From JAZDMK01 sp043800975 (lineage in GTDB: Bacteria > Bacteroidota > Bacteroidia > Bacteroidales > JAHJDW01), in the NCBI GenBank assembly GCA_043800975.1, contig JAZDMK010000352.1, forward strand, positions 1 through 10,076: a DNA stretch of 10,076 nucleotides, written 5' to 3'. The notes under the pieces are model-generated. The model searched no databases. It worked only from the letters and a program-made list of their open reading frames with translations, and had not been told where the DNA came from. Made by a program: the position numbers and the translations under genes. Shown piece by piece: positions 1 to 8,482 of the stretch (its first letter is position 1; each line of letters starts with the position of its first letter).

Positions 1-3000
1 CATATAAACCCGAACGTGATGGTTTATTCTGTGAACGCATTTTCGGCCCTGTTAAGGATTGGGAATGTCATTGCGGTAAATACAAACGTATCCGTTATAA
101 AGGAATTGTTTGCGACCGTTGTGGTGTTGAAGTTACTGAAAAGAAAGTTCGCCGTGAACGTTGTGGTCACATTCAGCTGACAGTGCCCGTAGCACATATC
201 TGGTTTTTCCGTTCGCTGCCAAGTAAAATTGGTGCCCTGATGGGTTTGTCGGGAAAAAAACTGGATTCAATTATCTATTACGAACGTTATGTTGTCATTA
301 ATCCGGGCCTTAAAGCGAAGGATGGAATGAAGCAAATGGATTTCCTGACGGAGGATGAATATTTCGAAATTCAGGAAAATCTTCCTAAGGATAATCAGTT
401 GCTGGATGATGATGATCCCAACAAATTCATTGCAAAAATGGGTGCTGATGCATTGTATGAATTGTTGTCAAAATTAAATCTTGATGAATTATCATACGCA
501 CTCAGAAATCAAGCTAACCATGAAACTTCACAGCAACGTAAAGCGGAAGCGCTCAAACGGCTCCATGTTGTGGAAGCATTTCGTGATGCACAAACGCGTC
601 TCGAGAATCATCCCGAATGGATGATTGTGAAAGTTGTTCCGGTTATTCCGCCTGAATTGAGACCGCTTGTACCTCTTGATGGTGGTCGTTTTGCTACATC
701 CGATCTGAATGATTTATACCGTCGTGTTATTATCCGTAATAACCGTCTCAAAAGATTAATCGAAATCAAAGCACCTGATGTAATTCTTCGTAACGAAAAA
801 AGAATGCTTCAGGAAGCCGTTGATTCTTTATTTGATAATTCGCGCAAAGCAAGTGCTGTAAAAACGGAATCAAACCGTGCACTAAAATCTTTAAGCGATA
901 ACCTCAAAGGTAAACAAGGTCGTTTCCGTCAGAACTTACTTGGTAAACGTGTTGACTATTCAGCGCGTTCTGTAATTGTTGTAGGACCTGAACTGAAGTT
1001 GCATGAATGTGGTCTTCCTAAAGAAATGGTTGCTGAACTTTTTAAACCATTTATTATTCGCAAACTTCTGGAACGTGGAATTGTCAAGACTGTGAAATCA
1101 GCCAAAAAAATTGTTGACAGACGCGATCCTGTTGTTTGGGATATTCTTGAAAATGTATTGAAAGGACATCCTGTGTTACTCAACCGTGCACCAACTTTGC
1201 ACAGACTGGGTATTCAGGCATTTCAGCCTAAGCTGATCGAAGGAAAAGCTATTCAGTTGCATCCTCTTGTTTGTACTGCATTCAACGCCGACTTTGACGG
1301 TGACCAGATGGCGGTACATGTACCTCTTGGAAATTCTGCAATTTTAGAAGCCATGTTGCTGATGCTGGCTGCACATAATATTCTGAATCCTGCCAATGGC
1401 GCACCTATCGCGGTGCCTTCACAGGACATGGTTTTGGGATTGTATTATATCACAAAATCGAAAAAGAGCACAGCTACTGAAAAAGTAAAAGGCGAAGGAA
1501 TGACATTCTATTCACCCGAAGAAGTAATCATTGCATATAATGAACTTAAGGTGGATCTTCACGCTAATATTCGCGTAAAAACATTTGATAAGGTAGATGG
1601 TAAAATTGAAAAAGTACTGATTGATACAACGGTTGGTCGTGTAATTTTCAATGAAGTTGTACCCAGACAATATGGCTACATTAATCAGTTGCTTACAAAA
1701 AAATCTCTTCGTGATATCATTGGTGAAATTTTAAAAGAAACAGGAACTGCAGTTACAGCCAAATTCCTGGATGATATTAAAGACATGGGATTCCGCATGG
1801 CATTCCGTGGTGGATTGTCATTTAACCTGGATGATGTAATTGTTCCTGCTGAAAAGCTTGAACTGATTGGAAAAGCAAATGTAGAGGTTGAAGAAGTGAT
1901 GAGCAATTACAACATGGGTTTCATCACCAACAATGAACGATACAATCAGATTATCGATATCTGGACACATACAAACTCACGTCTTACTCACACACTGATA
2001 ACACGACTGGCCACTGATAAACAGGGTTTCAATCCTGTGTTTATGATGCTTGATTCGGGTGCTCGTGGTTCTAAAGAACAGATTCGTCAGCTTTCAGGTA
2101 TGAGGGGACTGATGGCAAAACCTCAGAAATCAGGTGCTACAAGAGCTGAAATTATCGAAAATCCGATTTTGTCAAACTTTAAAGAAGGTCTCAGTGTACT
2201 TGAATATTTTATTTCTACGCACGGTGCCCGTAAAGGTCTTGCTGATACAGCCCTGAAAACAGCTGATGCCGGTTATCTGACGCGTCGTCTGGTTGATGTT
2301 GCACAGGATGTGGTAATCACAATTAATGACTGTGGAACACTTCGTGGTTTAACTGTAACGGCTTTAAAAAATAATGAAGAAGTAGTTGAAAGCCTTTATG
2401 ACCGTATACTGGGTCGTACTTCGCTGCATGATGTTTTTCACCCTAATACAGGTGAACTGATCATTGAAAGTGGTGAAGAAATTACTGAATCAATTGCACA
2501 TGAAATTGAAAATTCACCGATTGAGGCAGTAGAAATTCGTTCCGTACTAACCTGCGAATCTAAAAAAGGTGCGTGTGCAAAATGCTACGGACGTAATCTG
2601 GCAACAGGCCGAATGGTTCAGATGGGAGAAGCTGTCGGTGTTATCGCAGCGCAATCCATTGGTGAACCTGGAACACAGCTTACACTTCGTACGTTCCACG
2701 TAGGGGGTATTGCTGGTGGCTCAGTTACAAGTTCGCGCATTAATGCAAAGTATGACGGGATGCTCGAAATTGATGAGCTCCGTGCTGTTGATACCGAAAC
2801 TTCAGATGGTAAAAAAGTTCAGGTTGTCATTGGTCGTTCCGCTGAAATGCGTATTGTTGACAGAAATACTCAACTTGTTCTTACAACAAGTAATATTCCT
2901 TATGGTGCAACTTTGCATTTCAAAAATGGTAAGGATGTTAAAAAAGGAGAACTGATTTGCGAATGGGATCCTTATAATGCTGTTATCATTACTGAACAAG

Positions 3001-4166
3001 GCGGTAAAGTTGAATTCGAAAATATCATCGAAAATATTACGTTCCGTGTTGAAGCCGATGAACAAACCGGTTATCAGGAAAAGGTGATTATTGAAACCAA
3101 GGATAAATCAAAGAATCCACAGATTAAAATCATGGCTGGTAAAGAGGCCATTCGTGTATACGATATTCCAGTTGGTTCACATATTTCGATTGCTGAAGGT
3201 GCAAAAATTAAACCGGGTGAAGTTCTTGTTAAGATTCCTCGTAATTCCGGTAAAGGAGTTTCTGATATCACGGGCGGTTTGCCACGTGTAACCGAACTCT
3301 TCGAAGCACGTAATCCTTCTGATCCTGCTATCGTAGCTGAAATTGATGGTATTGTTTCTTTCGGAAAAAAACTAAAACGCGGTAACAAGGAAATTTTCAT
3401 TGAATCAAAAACCGGAGAACAAAAAACATATCTCATTCCTGTTTCTAAACAAATTCTTGTGCAGGAAAATGATTATGTAAAAGCCGGAACTCCTTTGTCA
3501 GACGGTGCTATCACGCCTGCCGATATTCTTGCAATTAAAGGACCTACCAAGGTTCAGGAATACATTGTGAATGAAGTTCAGGAAGTATATCGTTTGCAGG
3601 GTGTGAAAATTAATGATAAACATTTTGAAGTAATCGTACGTCAGATGATGCGCAAGGTGCAGATTGAAGATCCGGGCGATACCCGTTTCCTCGAAAATGA
3701 ACTTGCCAATAAGATTGATTTCTCGGAAGAAAACGACAGTATCTTCGCGAAGAAAGTTGTTGTAGACAGCGGAGATTCTGAATTACGTCCAGGTATGATT
3801 ATTACAGCACGTAAACTACGTGATGAGAATTCGATGCTGAAACGCAAAGACAAAAATCTGGTAACTGCACGTGATGCTGTTCCCGCAACTTCGAGTCAGG
3901 TTCTTCAGGGTATTACCCGTGCTGCATTGCAGACGAAGAGTTGGATTTCAGCTGCCTCTTTCCAGGAAACAACAAAGGTTCTGAATGAAGCTGCGATCAA
4001 CGCACGTCAGGATAATTTGATGGGTCTGAAAGAAAATGTAATTGTAGGTCATCTGATTCCTGCCGGAACGGGTCTTCGTGAATATGAAAATATTATCGTT
4101 GGTTCCAAGGAAGAATATGAAGCATTACTGGCATCTAAAAAAGAAAAAATAGATATTGAGGAATAA
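1..4166 (+). CDS. rpoC: DNA-directed RNA polymerase subunit beta' (5'-truncated)
   Basis: This is the beta' subunit of RNA polymerase, which carries the catalytic magnesium site. The reading frame is open from base 3 (YKPERDGLFCERIFGP...), well upstream of the GTG at 183, so the gene enters from the left edge. About 40-50 N-terminal residues are missing by comparison with the family, and 1,387 residues are visible. The N-terminal zinc ribbon is present, with CxC at 66-74 and CxxC at 111-122. The catalytic NADFDGD motif is at 1284-1304. The second zinc site has Cys codons at 2331, 2553, 2574 and 2583, and the trigger-loop region GVIAAQSIGEPGTQ...FHVGG is at about 2637-2710. The C-terminus ends in a lysine/glutamate-rich tail at TAA 4164-4166. 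The DUF3467 gene follows 3 bases later, so the two are probably cotranscribed. One oddity is a Cys codon (162-164) where most homologues have Met in RRERMGHI. The family assignment is essentially certain. Confidence 0.98.
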   Translation, partial: YKPERDGLFCERIFGPVKDWECHCGKYKRIRYKGIVCDRCGVEVTEKKVRRERCGHIQLTVPVAHIWFFRSLPSKIGALMGLSGKKLDSIIYYERYVVINPGLKAKDGMKQMDFLTEDEYFEIQENLPKDNQLLDDDDPNKFIAKMGADALYELLSKLNLDELSYALRNQANHETSQQRKAEALKRLHVVEAFRDAQTRLENHPEWMIVKVVPVIPPELRPLVPLDGGRFATSDLNDLYRRVIIRNNRLKRLIEIKAPDVILRNEKRMLQEAVDSLFDNSRKASAVKTESNRALKSLSDNLKGKQGRFRQNLLGKRVDYSARSVIVVGPELKLHECGLPKEMVAELFKPFIIRKLLERGIVKTVKSAKKIVDRRDPVVWDILENVLKGHPVLLNRAPTLHRLGIQAFQPKLIEGKAIQLHPLVCTAFNADFDGDQMAVHVPLGNSAILEAMLLMLAAHNILNPANGAPIAVPSQDMVLGLYYITKSKKSTATEKVKGEGMTFYSPEEVIIAYNELKVDLHANIRVKTFDKVDGKIEKVLIDTTVGRVIFNEVVPRQYGYINQLLTKKSLRDIIGEILKETGTAVTAKFLDDIKDMGFRMAFRGGLSFNLDDVIVPAEKLELIGKANVEVEEVMSNYNMGFITNNERYNQIIDIWTHTNSRLTHTLITRLATDKQGFNPVFMMLDSGARGSKEQIRQLSGMRGLMAKPQKSGATRAEIIENPILSNFKEGLSVLEYFISTHGARKGLADTALKTADAGYLTRRLVDVAQDVVITINDCGTLRGLTVTALKNNEEVVESLYDRILGRTSLHDVFHPNTGELIIESGEEITESIAHEIENSPIEAVEIRSVLTCESKKGACAKCYGRNLATGRMVQMGEAVGVIAAQSIGEPGTQLTLRTFHVGGIAGGSVTSSRINAKYDGMLEIDELRAVDTETSDGKKVQVVIGRSAEMRIVDRNTQLVLTTSNIPYGATLHFKNGKDVKKGELICEWDPYNAVIITEQGGKVEFENIIENITFRVEADEQTGYQEKVIIETKDKSKNPQIKIMAGKEAIRVYDIPVGSHISIAEGAKIKPGEVLVKIPRNSGKGVSDITGGLPRVTELFEARNPSDPAIVAEIDGIVSFGKKLKRGNKEIFIESKTGEQKTYLIPVSKQILVQENDYVKAGTPLSDGAITPADILAIKGPTKVQEYIVNEVQEVYRLQGVKINDKHFEVIVRQMMRKVQIEDPGDTRFLENELANKIDFSEENDSIFAKKVVVDSGDSELRPGMIITARKLRDENSMLKRKDKNLVTARDAVPATSSQVLQGITRAALQTKSWISAASFQETTKVLNEAAINARQDNLMGLKENVIVGHLIPAGTGLREYENIIVGSKEEYEALLASKKEKIDIEE

Positions 4167-4169
4167 GCT

Positions 4170-4484
4170 ATGACAGAAGAACCCAACAACCAACTCAACA
4201 TTGAACTAAGCGAAGAAACGGCCGAAGGTATTTATTCGAATCTGGCTGTTATTACGCATTCGCACGCTGAATTTATTGTTGATTTTATTAAACTGATGCC
4301 GGGAGTTCCCAAAGCAAAAGTGAAATCAAGGATTATTCTGACACCGCAGCACGCTAAACGTCTGCAGAATGCTTTGAAAGAAAATATTTCGAAGTATGAA
4401 CAAGCGCATGGTGTAATAAAAATGACGGATGAAAATGTTCCTCCGTTTCCGATGAACTTTGGCGGGCCTACCGCTCAGGCATAA
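4170..4484 (+). CDS. DUF3467 domain-containing protein
   Basis: This small acidic protein of 104 residues matches the DUF3467 family, whose members commonly sit just downstream of rpoC in Bacteroidetes. The biochemical function is unknown. The family core is visible from about residue 17 to 76: GIYSNLAVITHSHAEFIVDF, then LMPGVPKAKVKSRIILTPQHAKRLQNAL. I see no signal peptide and no membrane segment, so it should be cytoplasmic. The C-terminal 25 residues are rich in Pro and Gly and look disordered. The start is well supported: GAGGAA at 4158-4163, inside the end of rpoC, lies 6 bases before the ATG, and the gene begins 3 bases after the rpoC stop. This implies translation coupled to RpoC from the same mRNA. 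A terminator follows at once, so this is the last gene of the polymerase operon. A role linked to transcription is only an inference from its position. Confidence 0.9.
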   Translation: MTEEPNNQLNIELSEETAEGIYSNLAVITHSHAEFIVDFIKLMPGVPKAKVKSRIILTPQHAKRLQNALKENISKYEQAHGVIKMTDENVPPFPMNFGGPTAQA

Positions 4485-4490
4485 TTTAAT

Positions 4491-4514
4491 AGGGAGCTGC
4501 GGCTCCCTTTTTTT
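4491..4514 (+). terminator. Intrinsic terminator of the rpoC-DUF3467 operon
   Basis: A 7-bp perfect stem, AGGGAGC (4491-4497) with GCTCCCT (4502-4508), closes a TGCG loop and runs straight into seven T residues (4508-4514). It lies 6 bases after the DUF3467 stop codon. This is a textbook Rho-independent terminator. A second copy of GCTCCCT at 4516-4522 could pair with the same left arm (see findings). Confidence 0.85.
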
Positions 4515-4522
4515 CGCTCCCT

Positions 4523-5932
4523 ATGAAAAGAAAAAAAGATACATACGAAGATATTTTCGGTCTTGAAATAACCGGGATCACTGATGACGGAAGAGGAATC
4601 GCACGGCAGGAAGGAATGGTGGTTTTTGTTGAAGGCGCTGTTCCCGGTGATGTTGCTGATGTGGTTTTGAAGAAACGTAAAAAAACTTTTTCAGAAGCTT
4701 TTGTAAAAAATATTGTAACTCCATCACCCGACCGGATTGAGCCATCGTGCAGGCATTTCGGGATGTGTGGCGGTTGTCGCTGGCAGAATCTTACCTATGA
4801 AAAGCAGCTTTATTATAAAAATCTTCATGTAACCGATTCGTTTGAAAGAATTGCCAAGGTTAAGATAGAGGAGTCTATGCCAATTCTTCCCGCCGAGAAA
4901 ACATATTTTTATCGCAATAAACTTGAGTACACTTTTTCTGCCAGAGCATGGCTTACCAAAAGAGAAATCAGTGAAGGAAAATCGGGTGTAGATGGCAATG
5001 CACTTGGTTTTCATGTGCCTCGTTTTTTTGATCGCATTTTTGATGTACAAGAATGTCTGTTGCAGGAAGAGCCTTCGAATAATATCCGACTTTTTTTTAA
5101 AAAAGAATGTGAGCTGGCGGGTTTGTCGTTTCAGGATATCCGTGGCCAATTCGGTTGTCTGAGAAATCTGATGATCCGCACTACTTCTACCGGAGAGATT
5201 ATGGTTATTCTGATTGTACGAGATCAGGATATTGAAAAAAGTAAAAAGATTTTGGATGATGCAGCTGTGAAGTTTCCAAATGTTGTATCCTGGATGTACG
5301 CTATAAACCCAAAATCGAATGATTCTTACTATGATCTGCAATTTATTTTACACAATGGAAAAGATCATATTTTAGAAATTCTGGATGGCGTGAAATTTAG
5401 AATCGGACCCAAATCATTTTTTCAGACTAATTCAGATCAGGCAAAAAATTTATACAGAATTGCTGTTGAAATGGCCGGTTTAAGCGGAAAAGAGAATGTT
5501 TATGATTTGTATACAGGAACAGGAAGTATTGCTTTGTATGCATCAAAGCATTGTGCGAAAGTGACCGGAATTGAAACAGTTTCTGAAGCCATTGAAGATG
5601 CGTGGATCAATGCAGAACTGAACGGAATTAAAAATGTTTCTTTTCATGCCGGTGATGTTTTGAAAGTGCTCGATGATGTGTTTATATCGGAACACGGAAA
5701 ACCGAATGTCATTATCACTGACCCGCCCAGAGCCGGAATGCACGAGAAGGTGGTAGAGAAAATGATGGAAATTGCGCCCGAAAAAATTGTTTACATCAGT
5801 TGTAATCCAGCAACGCAGGCCAGAGATATCGCTTTGATGTCGGAGAAATATGCAGTGAAAAAAATTCAGCCAGTGGATATGTTCCCGCATACAGTGCATG
5901 TGGAGAATGTGGCATTGCTGGTGAGGAAGTAA
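4523..5932 (+). CDS. rlmD: 23S rRNA (uracil-5-)-methyltransferase, RlmD/RumA type
   Basis: This is a SAM-dependent methyltransferase of the TrmA/RumA family, predicted to make 5-methyluridine in 23S rRNA (U1939 in E. coli numbering). The 469 residues begin with a TRAM RNA-binding domain (about 8-65). A 4Fe-4S ligand set follows: C76, C82 and C85 (CRHFGMCGGC), with C178 as the fourth. The substrate-binding FQTNSDQA motif is at about 300-307 (Q301). The SAM-binding DLYTGTG is at 328-334 and DPPRAG at 400-405. The nucleophilic cysteine is C427 in SCNP, and the catalytic glutamate is E461 in HVENVALL. All key residues are present, so the enzyme should be active. The ATG at 4523 is the only possible start, because an in-frame TAG lies at 4490 with no start codon between. 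The start has no Shine-Dalgarno and lies 8 bases after the terminator T-tract. A related m5U enzyme for another uridine is possible, as specificity cannot be read from motifs alone. Confidence 0.93.
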   Translation: MKRKKDTYEDIFGLEITGITDDGRGIARQEGMVVFVEGAVPGDVADVVLKKRKKTFSEAFVKNIVTPSPDRIEPSCRHFGMCGGCRWQNLTYEKQLYYKNLHVTDSFERIAKVKIEESMPILPAEKTYFYRNKLEYTFSARAWLTKREISEGKSGVDGNALGFHVPRFFDRIFDVQECLLQEEPSNNIRLFFKKECELAGLSFQDIRGQFGCLRNLMIRTTSTGEIMVILIVRDQDIEKSKKILDDAAVKFPNVVSWMYAINPKSNDSYYDLQFILHNGKDHILEILDGVKFRIGPKSFFQTNSDQAKNLYRIAVEMAGLSGKENVYDLYTGTGSIALYASKHCAKVTGIETVSEAIEDAWINAELNGIKNVSFHAGDVLKVLDDVFISEHGKPNVIITDPPRAGMHEKVVEKMMEIAPEKIVYISCNPATQARDIALMSEKYAVKKIQPVDMFPHTVHVENVALLVRK

Positions 5933-5952
5933 ATAATACAGTTCGTTTGTCG

Positions 5953-6462
5953 TTATTCTTCCTGATTTAAAACCAATCGCGCCAGGGTATCGGCGTTAGC
6001 ACTTTCTCCGTTCACAATAATATTAGCTTTTTTATAAAACAATTCGCGTTCGGTAATTTGCGATTGGATAAACTCATACATTTTACCTTCGGTGATTGTT
6101 TTGAGCAAGGGTCTTTCGCGCTTACTGTTGCGGAGGCGGTTCATGAGTGCACCAATACTCATTTGAAGATACACAACTGTGCCGGCTGTTTTCATTTGCT
6201 CCATGTTTTGACCAAAACAGGGCGTGCCACCGCCTGTGGCAATGACCACGCGTTCCATTTCGCAAACTTCATTCAGATAACGTCCTTCCAGATTTCTGAA
6301 TTTTTCCTCGCCGGCTACTTCAAATATTTCGCTGACCGAACTGCCGGTTTTTGTTTCAATGTACTGATCGAGGTCCACAAAGGTGAAATTCAGCCTGGCA
6401 GCGAGTCGGCGAGCTACTGTCGTCTTGCCTGATCCCATATATCCAACCAGAAAAATCCTCAT
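5953..6462 (-). CDS. aroK: Shikimate kinase
   Basis: Shikimate kinase phosphorylates shikimate at the 3-hydroxyl with ATP, the fifth step of chorismate and aromatic amino acid synthesis, in the cytoplasm. The 169 residues match the usual length of the family. The Walker A loop GYMGSGKT is at residues 7-14. The shikimate-binding residues are visible as D32 (VDLDQYIE), R56 (EEKFR) and the GGG turn at 77-79. The lid arginine is R117 (RERPLL), and R139 (ITERELFYKKA) corresponds to the C-terminal substrate arginine. The start ATG (complement of 6460-6462) sits right before the P-loop strand, as expected. No clear Shine-Dalgarno precedes it. The gene converges on rlmD with a 20-base gap that holds no good terminator hairpin, and diverges from the sugar dehydratase gene. 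It is probably transcribed alone from the candidate promoter in 6500-6529. Identification is firm. Confidence 0.96.
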   Translation of the reverse strand: MRIFLVGYMGSGKTTVARRLAARLNFTFVDLDQYIETKTGSSVSEIFEVAGEEKFRNLEGRYLNEVCEMERVVIATGGGTPCFGQNMEQMKTAGTVVYLQMSIGALMNRLRNSKRERPLLKTITEGKMYEFIQSQITERELFYKKANIIVNGESANADTLARLVLNQEE

Positions 6463-6499
6463 TTGATCACAGATTAGCTTTACAATAGAAAAATTTTGC

Positions 6500-6529
6500 G
6501 AAATTTACACTTTAATTACAAACTGCAAA
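6500..6529 (-). promoter_or_regulatory. Candidate Bacteroidetes-type promoter for aroK
   Basis: On the minus strand, TTTG (complement of 6526-6529) is followed after 18 bases by TAAATTTC (complement of 6500-6507). The latter matches the Bacteroidetes -7 consensus TAnnTTTG at all but the last base. Transcription would begin near 6493 and leave a leader of about 30 bases before the aroK ATG. The spacer is one base shorter than the usual 19-21, and the region is AT-rich, so this could be chance. Confidence 0.35.
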
Positions 6530-6537
6530 CATTGCAG
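6523..6537. repeat. Perfect 15-base inverted repeat in the aroK / dehydratase divergent region
   Basis: CTGCAA (6523-6528) and TTGCAG (6532-6537) form a perfect dyad around ACA. It ends 8 bases before the ATG of the sugar dehydratase and overlaps the candidate -33 box of aroK. It could be an operator, or an RNA hairpin in the leader of the dehydratase mRNA. The remainder of the 83-base intergenic region is AT-rich, with no convincing plus-strand promoter by consensus. Confidence 0.5.
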
Positions 6538-6545
6538 ATAAAAAT

Positions 6546-8417
6546 ATGATCAGTGTAAAACAGAATTTTCCGCGTTGGGTGATTTTTTTAATCGACCTCA
6601 CGATTTGTTTTTTCTCCATCATCCTGGCGTATCAGCTACGATTCAATTTTTCGGTGCCGGCAGATGAGTCGGATCGCTTTATGCAGGTGATTCCAATTGT
6701 ATTGGGAGTGCGTGCAGTCAGTTTTGTAATTACAAGAATTTACGCTGGGATTATCCGATATACTGGATCGCGCGATGCTGTTAGAATAGTTGCTACTGTT
6801 TTTGCAGGAAGCCTTTTTATTGGTATTGCCAATATCATCGCTTTCAATTTTTTTGGTACGGCTTATCTGGTTCCTTTCTCAATTATAGTGATCGATTTTT
6901 TATGCAGTACAACGGCTATGACCGGAATTAGGCTTGCCGTTAAACTGGTATACATGGAAATTACAAATCCTACAAAAGAGAAAAAGAATGTTGTGATTTT
7001 TGGAGCCGGTGAAGCAGGGATTATTACGAAGCGATCGCTGGACCGTGATATTACTTCGAAGTTTAAGGTTGTTGCCTTTATTGATGATGATAAAAAGAAA
7101 ACCAGCAAGCAGATTGAAGGCATTAAGATATATGGAAGCAATGAACTGGATTCGATTTTTGATAACAACATCATCGAAAATTTAATTATAGCCGTTCCGA
7201 AATTAAATCCGATTCGCAAAAGTGAAATCACCGAAAGTGCCTTGAATCACAATGTGCGTGTGCTGGATGTACCTCCGGTTAATCGTTGGATTAATGGGGA
7301 ACTTAGTTTTAAGCAGATTAAGAAAGTAAAGATCGAAGATCTGTTGGGACGCGATGAAATTATTCTGGATGAAGATAGTATCCGCGGGCAAATGAAAGGC
7401 AAAGTAATTTTGGTTACCGGTGCTGCAGGATCGATTGGAAGCGGACTTGTTAAACAGATTTTGACCTATCAACCCAAAAAATTGGTATTGCTTGATATAG
7501 CTGAATCTCCATTGTACGAACTGGAAACAGAGCTTGTACAGGAATTCAATTTCAAAAATTTTGAAGTTGGTATTGGTGATATACGCGATGAGGGCCGTAT
7601 GGACAGATTGTTTCAACTGTTCCGTCCGGAAATTGTTTTTCATGCAGCAGCCTACAAGCATGTGCCTATGATGGAAAATAATCCGGCAGAAGCCGTGCAC
7701 ACCAACATTCAGGGAACAAGAATCATTGCTGATATGGCCGTTAAATACGGTGTTGAACGCTTTATAATGATCTCGACGGATAAAGCAGTTAACCCTTCTA
7801 ATGTGATGGGAGCTTCCAAACGTATTGCTGAAACCTATACACAGTCCCTTGGAAAAAATTCAAAAACAAAATTCATTACAACACGATTCGGAAATGTGTT
7901 GGATTCAAATGGCTCGGTAATTCCGCTTTTCAGAAAGCAAATTGAAAAAGGCGGACCCGTTACTGTTACCGATCCTGAAGTAACACGTTTTTTTATGACT
8001 ATTCCCGAAGCCTGCCAGCTTGTATTGGAAGCTAGTGCGATGGGGCAGGGTGGTGAGATTTATATTTTCGATATGGGGAAATCGGTAAAGATTATTGACC
8101 TTGCTAAGAAGATGATTCGCCTGTCGCGTCTGGAACTGGGACGTGATATACAGATTGTTTTTACCGGATTGCGACCCGGAGAAAAATTATTTGAAGAACT
8201 ACTAGCCAAATTTGAAAATACAATCCCTACACATTTCCCGAAAATAATGATTGCCAAAGTGAAGGAATATGAATTTCAACAGGTAAAAGAAAATGTGGAT
8301 GTGCTGATATCCATGATTCCTCAACAGGATAATGTAGCGATGGTAACAAAAATGAAAGAAATAGTTCCTGAATTTGTGAGTAACAACTCCCTGTTCGAAG
8401 AGTTGGATAAAAAGTAA
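6546..8417 (+). CDS. Membrane-anchored nucleotide-sugar 4,6-dehydratase (WbpM/PglF/CapD type), polysaccharide biosynthesis
   Basis: This 623-residue protein is a full-length polysaccharide-biosynthesis dehydratase of the extended SDR superfamily. Such enzymes usually convert UDP-GlcNAc to the UDP-4-keto-6-deoxy sugar, the first step toward QuiNAc, FucNAc or bacillosamine-type sugars. Four hydrophobic segments (about 11-33, 46-67, 80-103 and 107-130) anchor it in the inner membrane. A first Rossmann-like domain has GAGEAG at 153-158. The catalytic SDR domain has TGAAGSIGSG at 291-300, then the family signature HAAAYKHVPMMENNP. STDKAVNP starts at 410, and MGASK spans M421-K425. Met stands where classical SDRs have Tyr (YxxxK); the large WbpM-like members are known for this Ser-Met-Lys arrangement. 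RPGEK at 543-547 completes the family pattern. The start ATG lies just before the first membrane helix and has no Shine-Dalgarno. The HisH/HisF pair follows 65 bases later, which suggests a surface-glycan locus. The exact sugar product is not readable from sequence. Confidence 0.92.
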   Translation: MISVKQNFPRWVIFLIDLTICFFSIILAYQLRFNFSVPADESDRFMQVIPIVLGVRAVSFVITRIYAGIIRYTGSRDAVRIVATVFAGSLFIGIANIIAFNFFGTAYLVPFSIIVIDFLCSTTAMTGIRLAVKLVYMEITNPTKEKKNVVIFGAGEAGIITKRSLDRDITSKFKVVAFIDDDKKKTSKQIEGIKIYGSNELDSIFDNNIIENLIIAVPKLNPIRKSEITESALNHNVRVLDVPPVNRWINGELSFKQIKKVKIEDLLGRDEIILDEDSIRGQMKGKVILVTGAAGSIGSGLVKQILTYQPKKLVLLDIAESPLYELETELVQEFNFKNFEVGIGDIRDEGRMDRLFQLFRPEIVFHAAAYKHVPMMENNPAEAVHTNIQGTRIIADMAVKYGVERFIMISTDKAVNPSNVMGASKRIAETYTQSLGKNSKTKFITTRFGNVLDSNGSVIPLFRKQIEKGGPVTVTDPEVTRFFMTIPEACQLVLEASAMGQGGEIYIFDMGKSVKIIDLAKKMIRLSRLELGRDIQIVFTGLRPGEKLFEELLAKFENTIPTHFPKIMIAKVKEYEFQQVKENVDVLISMIPQQDNVAMVTKMKEIVPEFVSNNSLFEELDKK

Positions 8418-8482
8418 ATAATGCTTTGAGCTATATGCCCGATTTTATCATAAATTGAACGAGTTTGAAATAAGATTTGAAG

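Noticed and set aside
183..4166. rpoC beginning at the GTG at 183
   Set aside because: The frame is open to base 3 and encodes the conserved zinc ribbon before 183, so the gene simply enters from the left edge.
4724..5341. Antisense open frame of 205 codons within rlmD
   Set aside because: It lies wholly inside a well-supported gene, resembles no family I know, and its product is a typical reverse-strand translation of AT-rich coding DNA.
5933..5952. Bidirectional terminator between convergent rlmD and aroK
   Set aside because: Only a 5-bp A/T stem (AATAA with TTATT) can be drawn over a long loop, too weak to call.
7203..7700. Antisense open frame of 165 codons within the sugar dehydratase gene
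   Set aside because: It sits opposite the highly conserved catalytic domain, has no recognisable motif and no plausible start context.
8477..8482. TTG start for the HisH-like gene, adding two residues
   Set aside because: The ATG at 8483 gives the standard HisH N-terminus (MLVIVDYGMGN) and TTG starts are rarer; nothing upstream favours the TTG.
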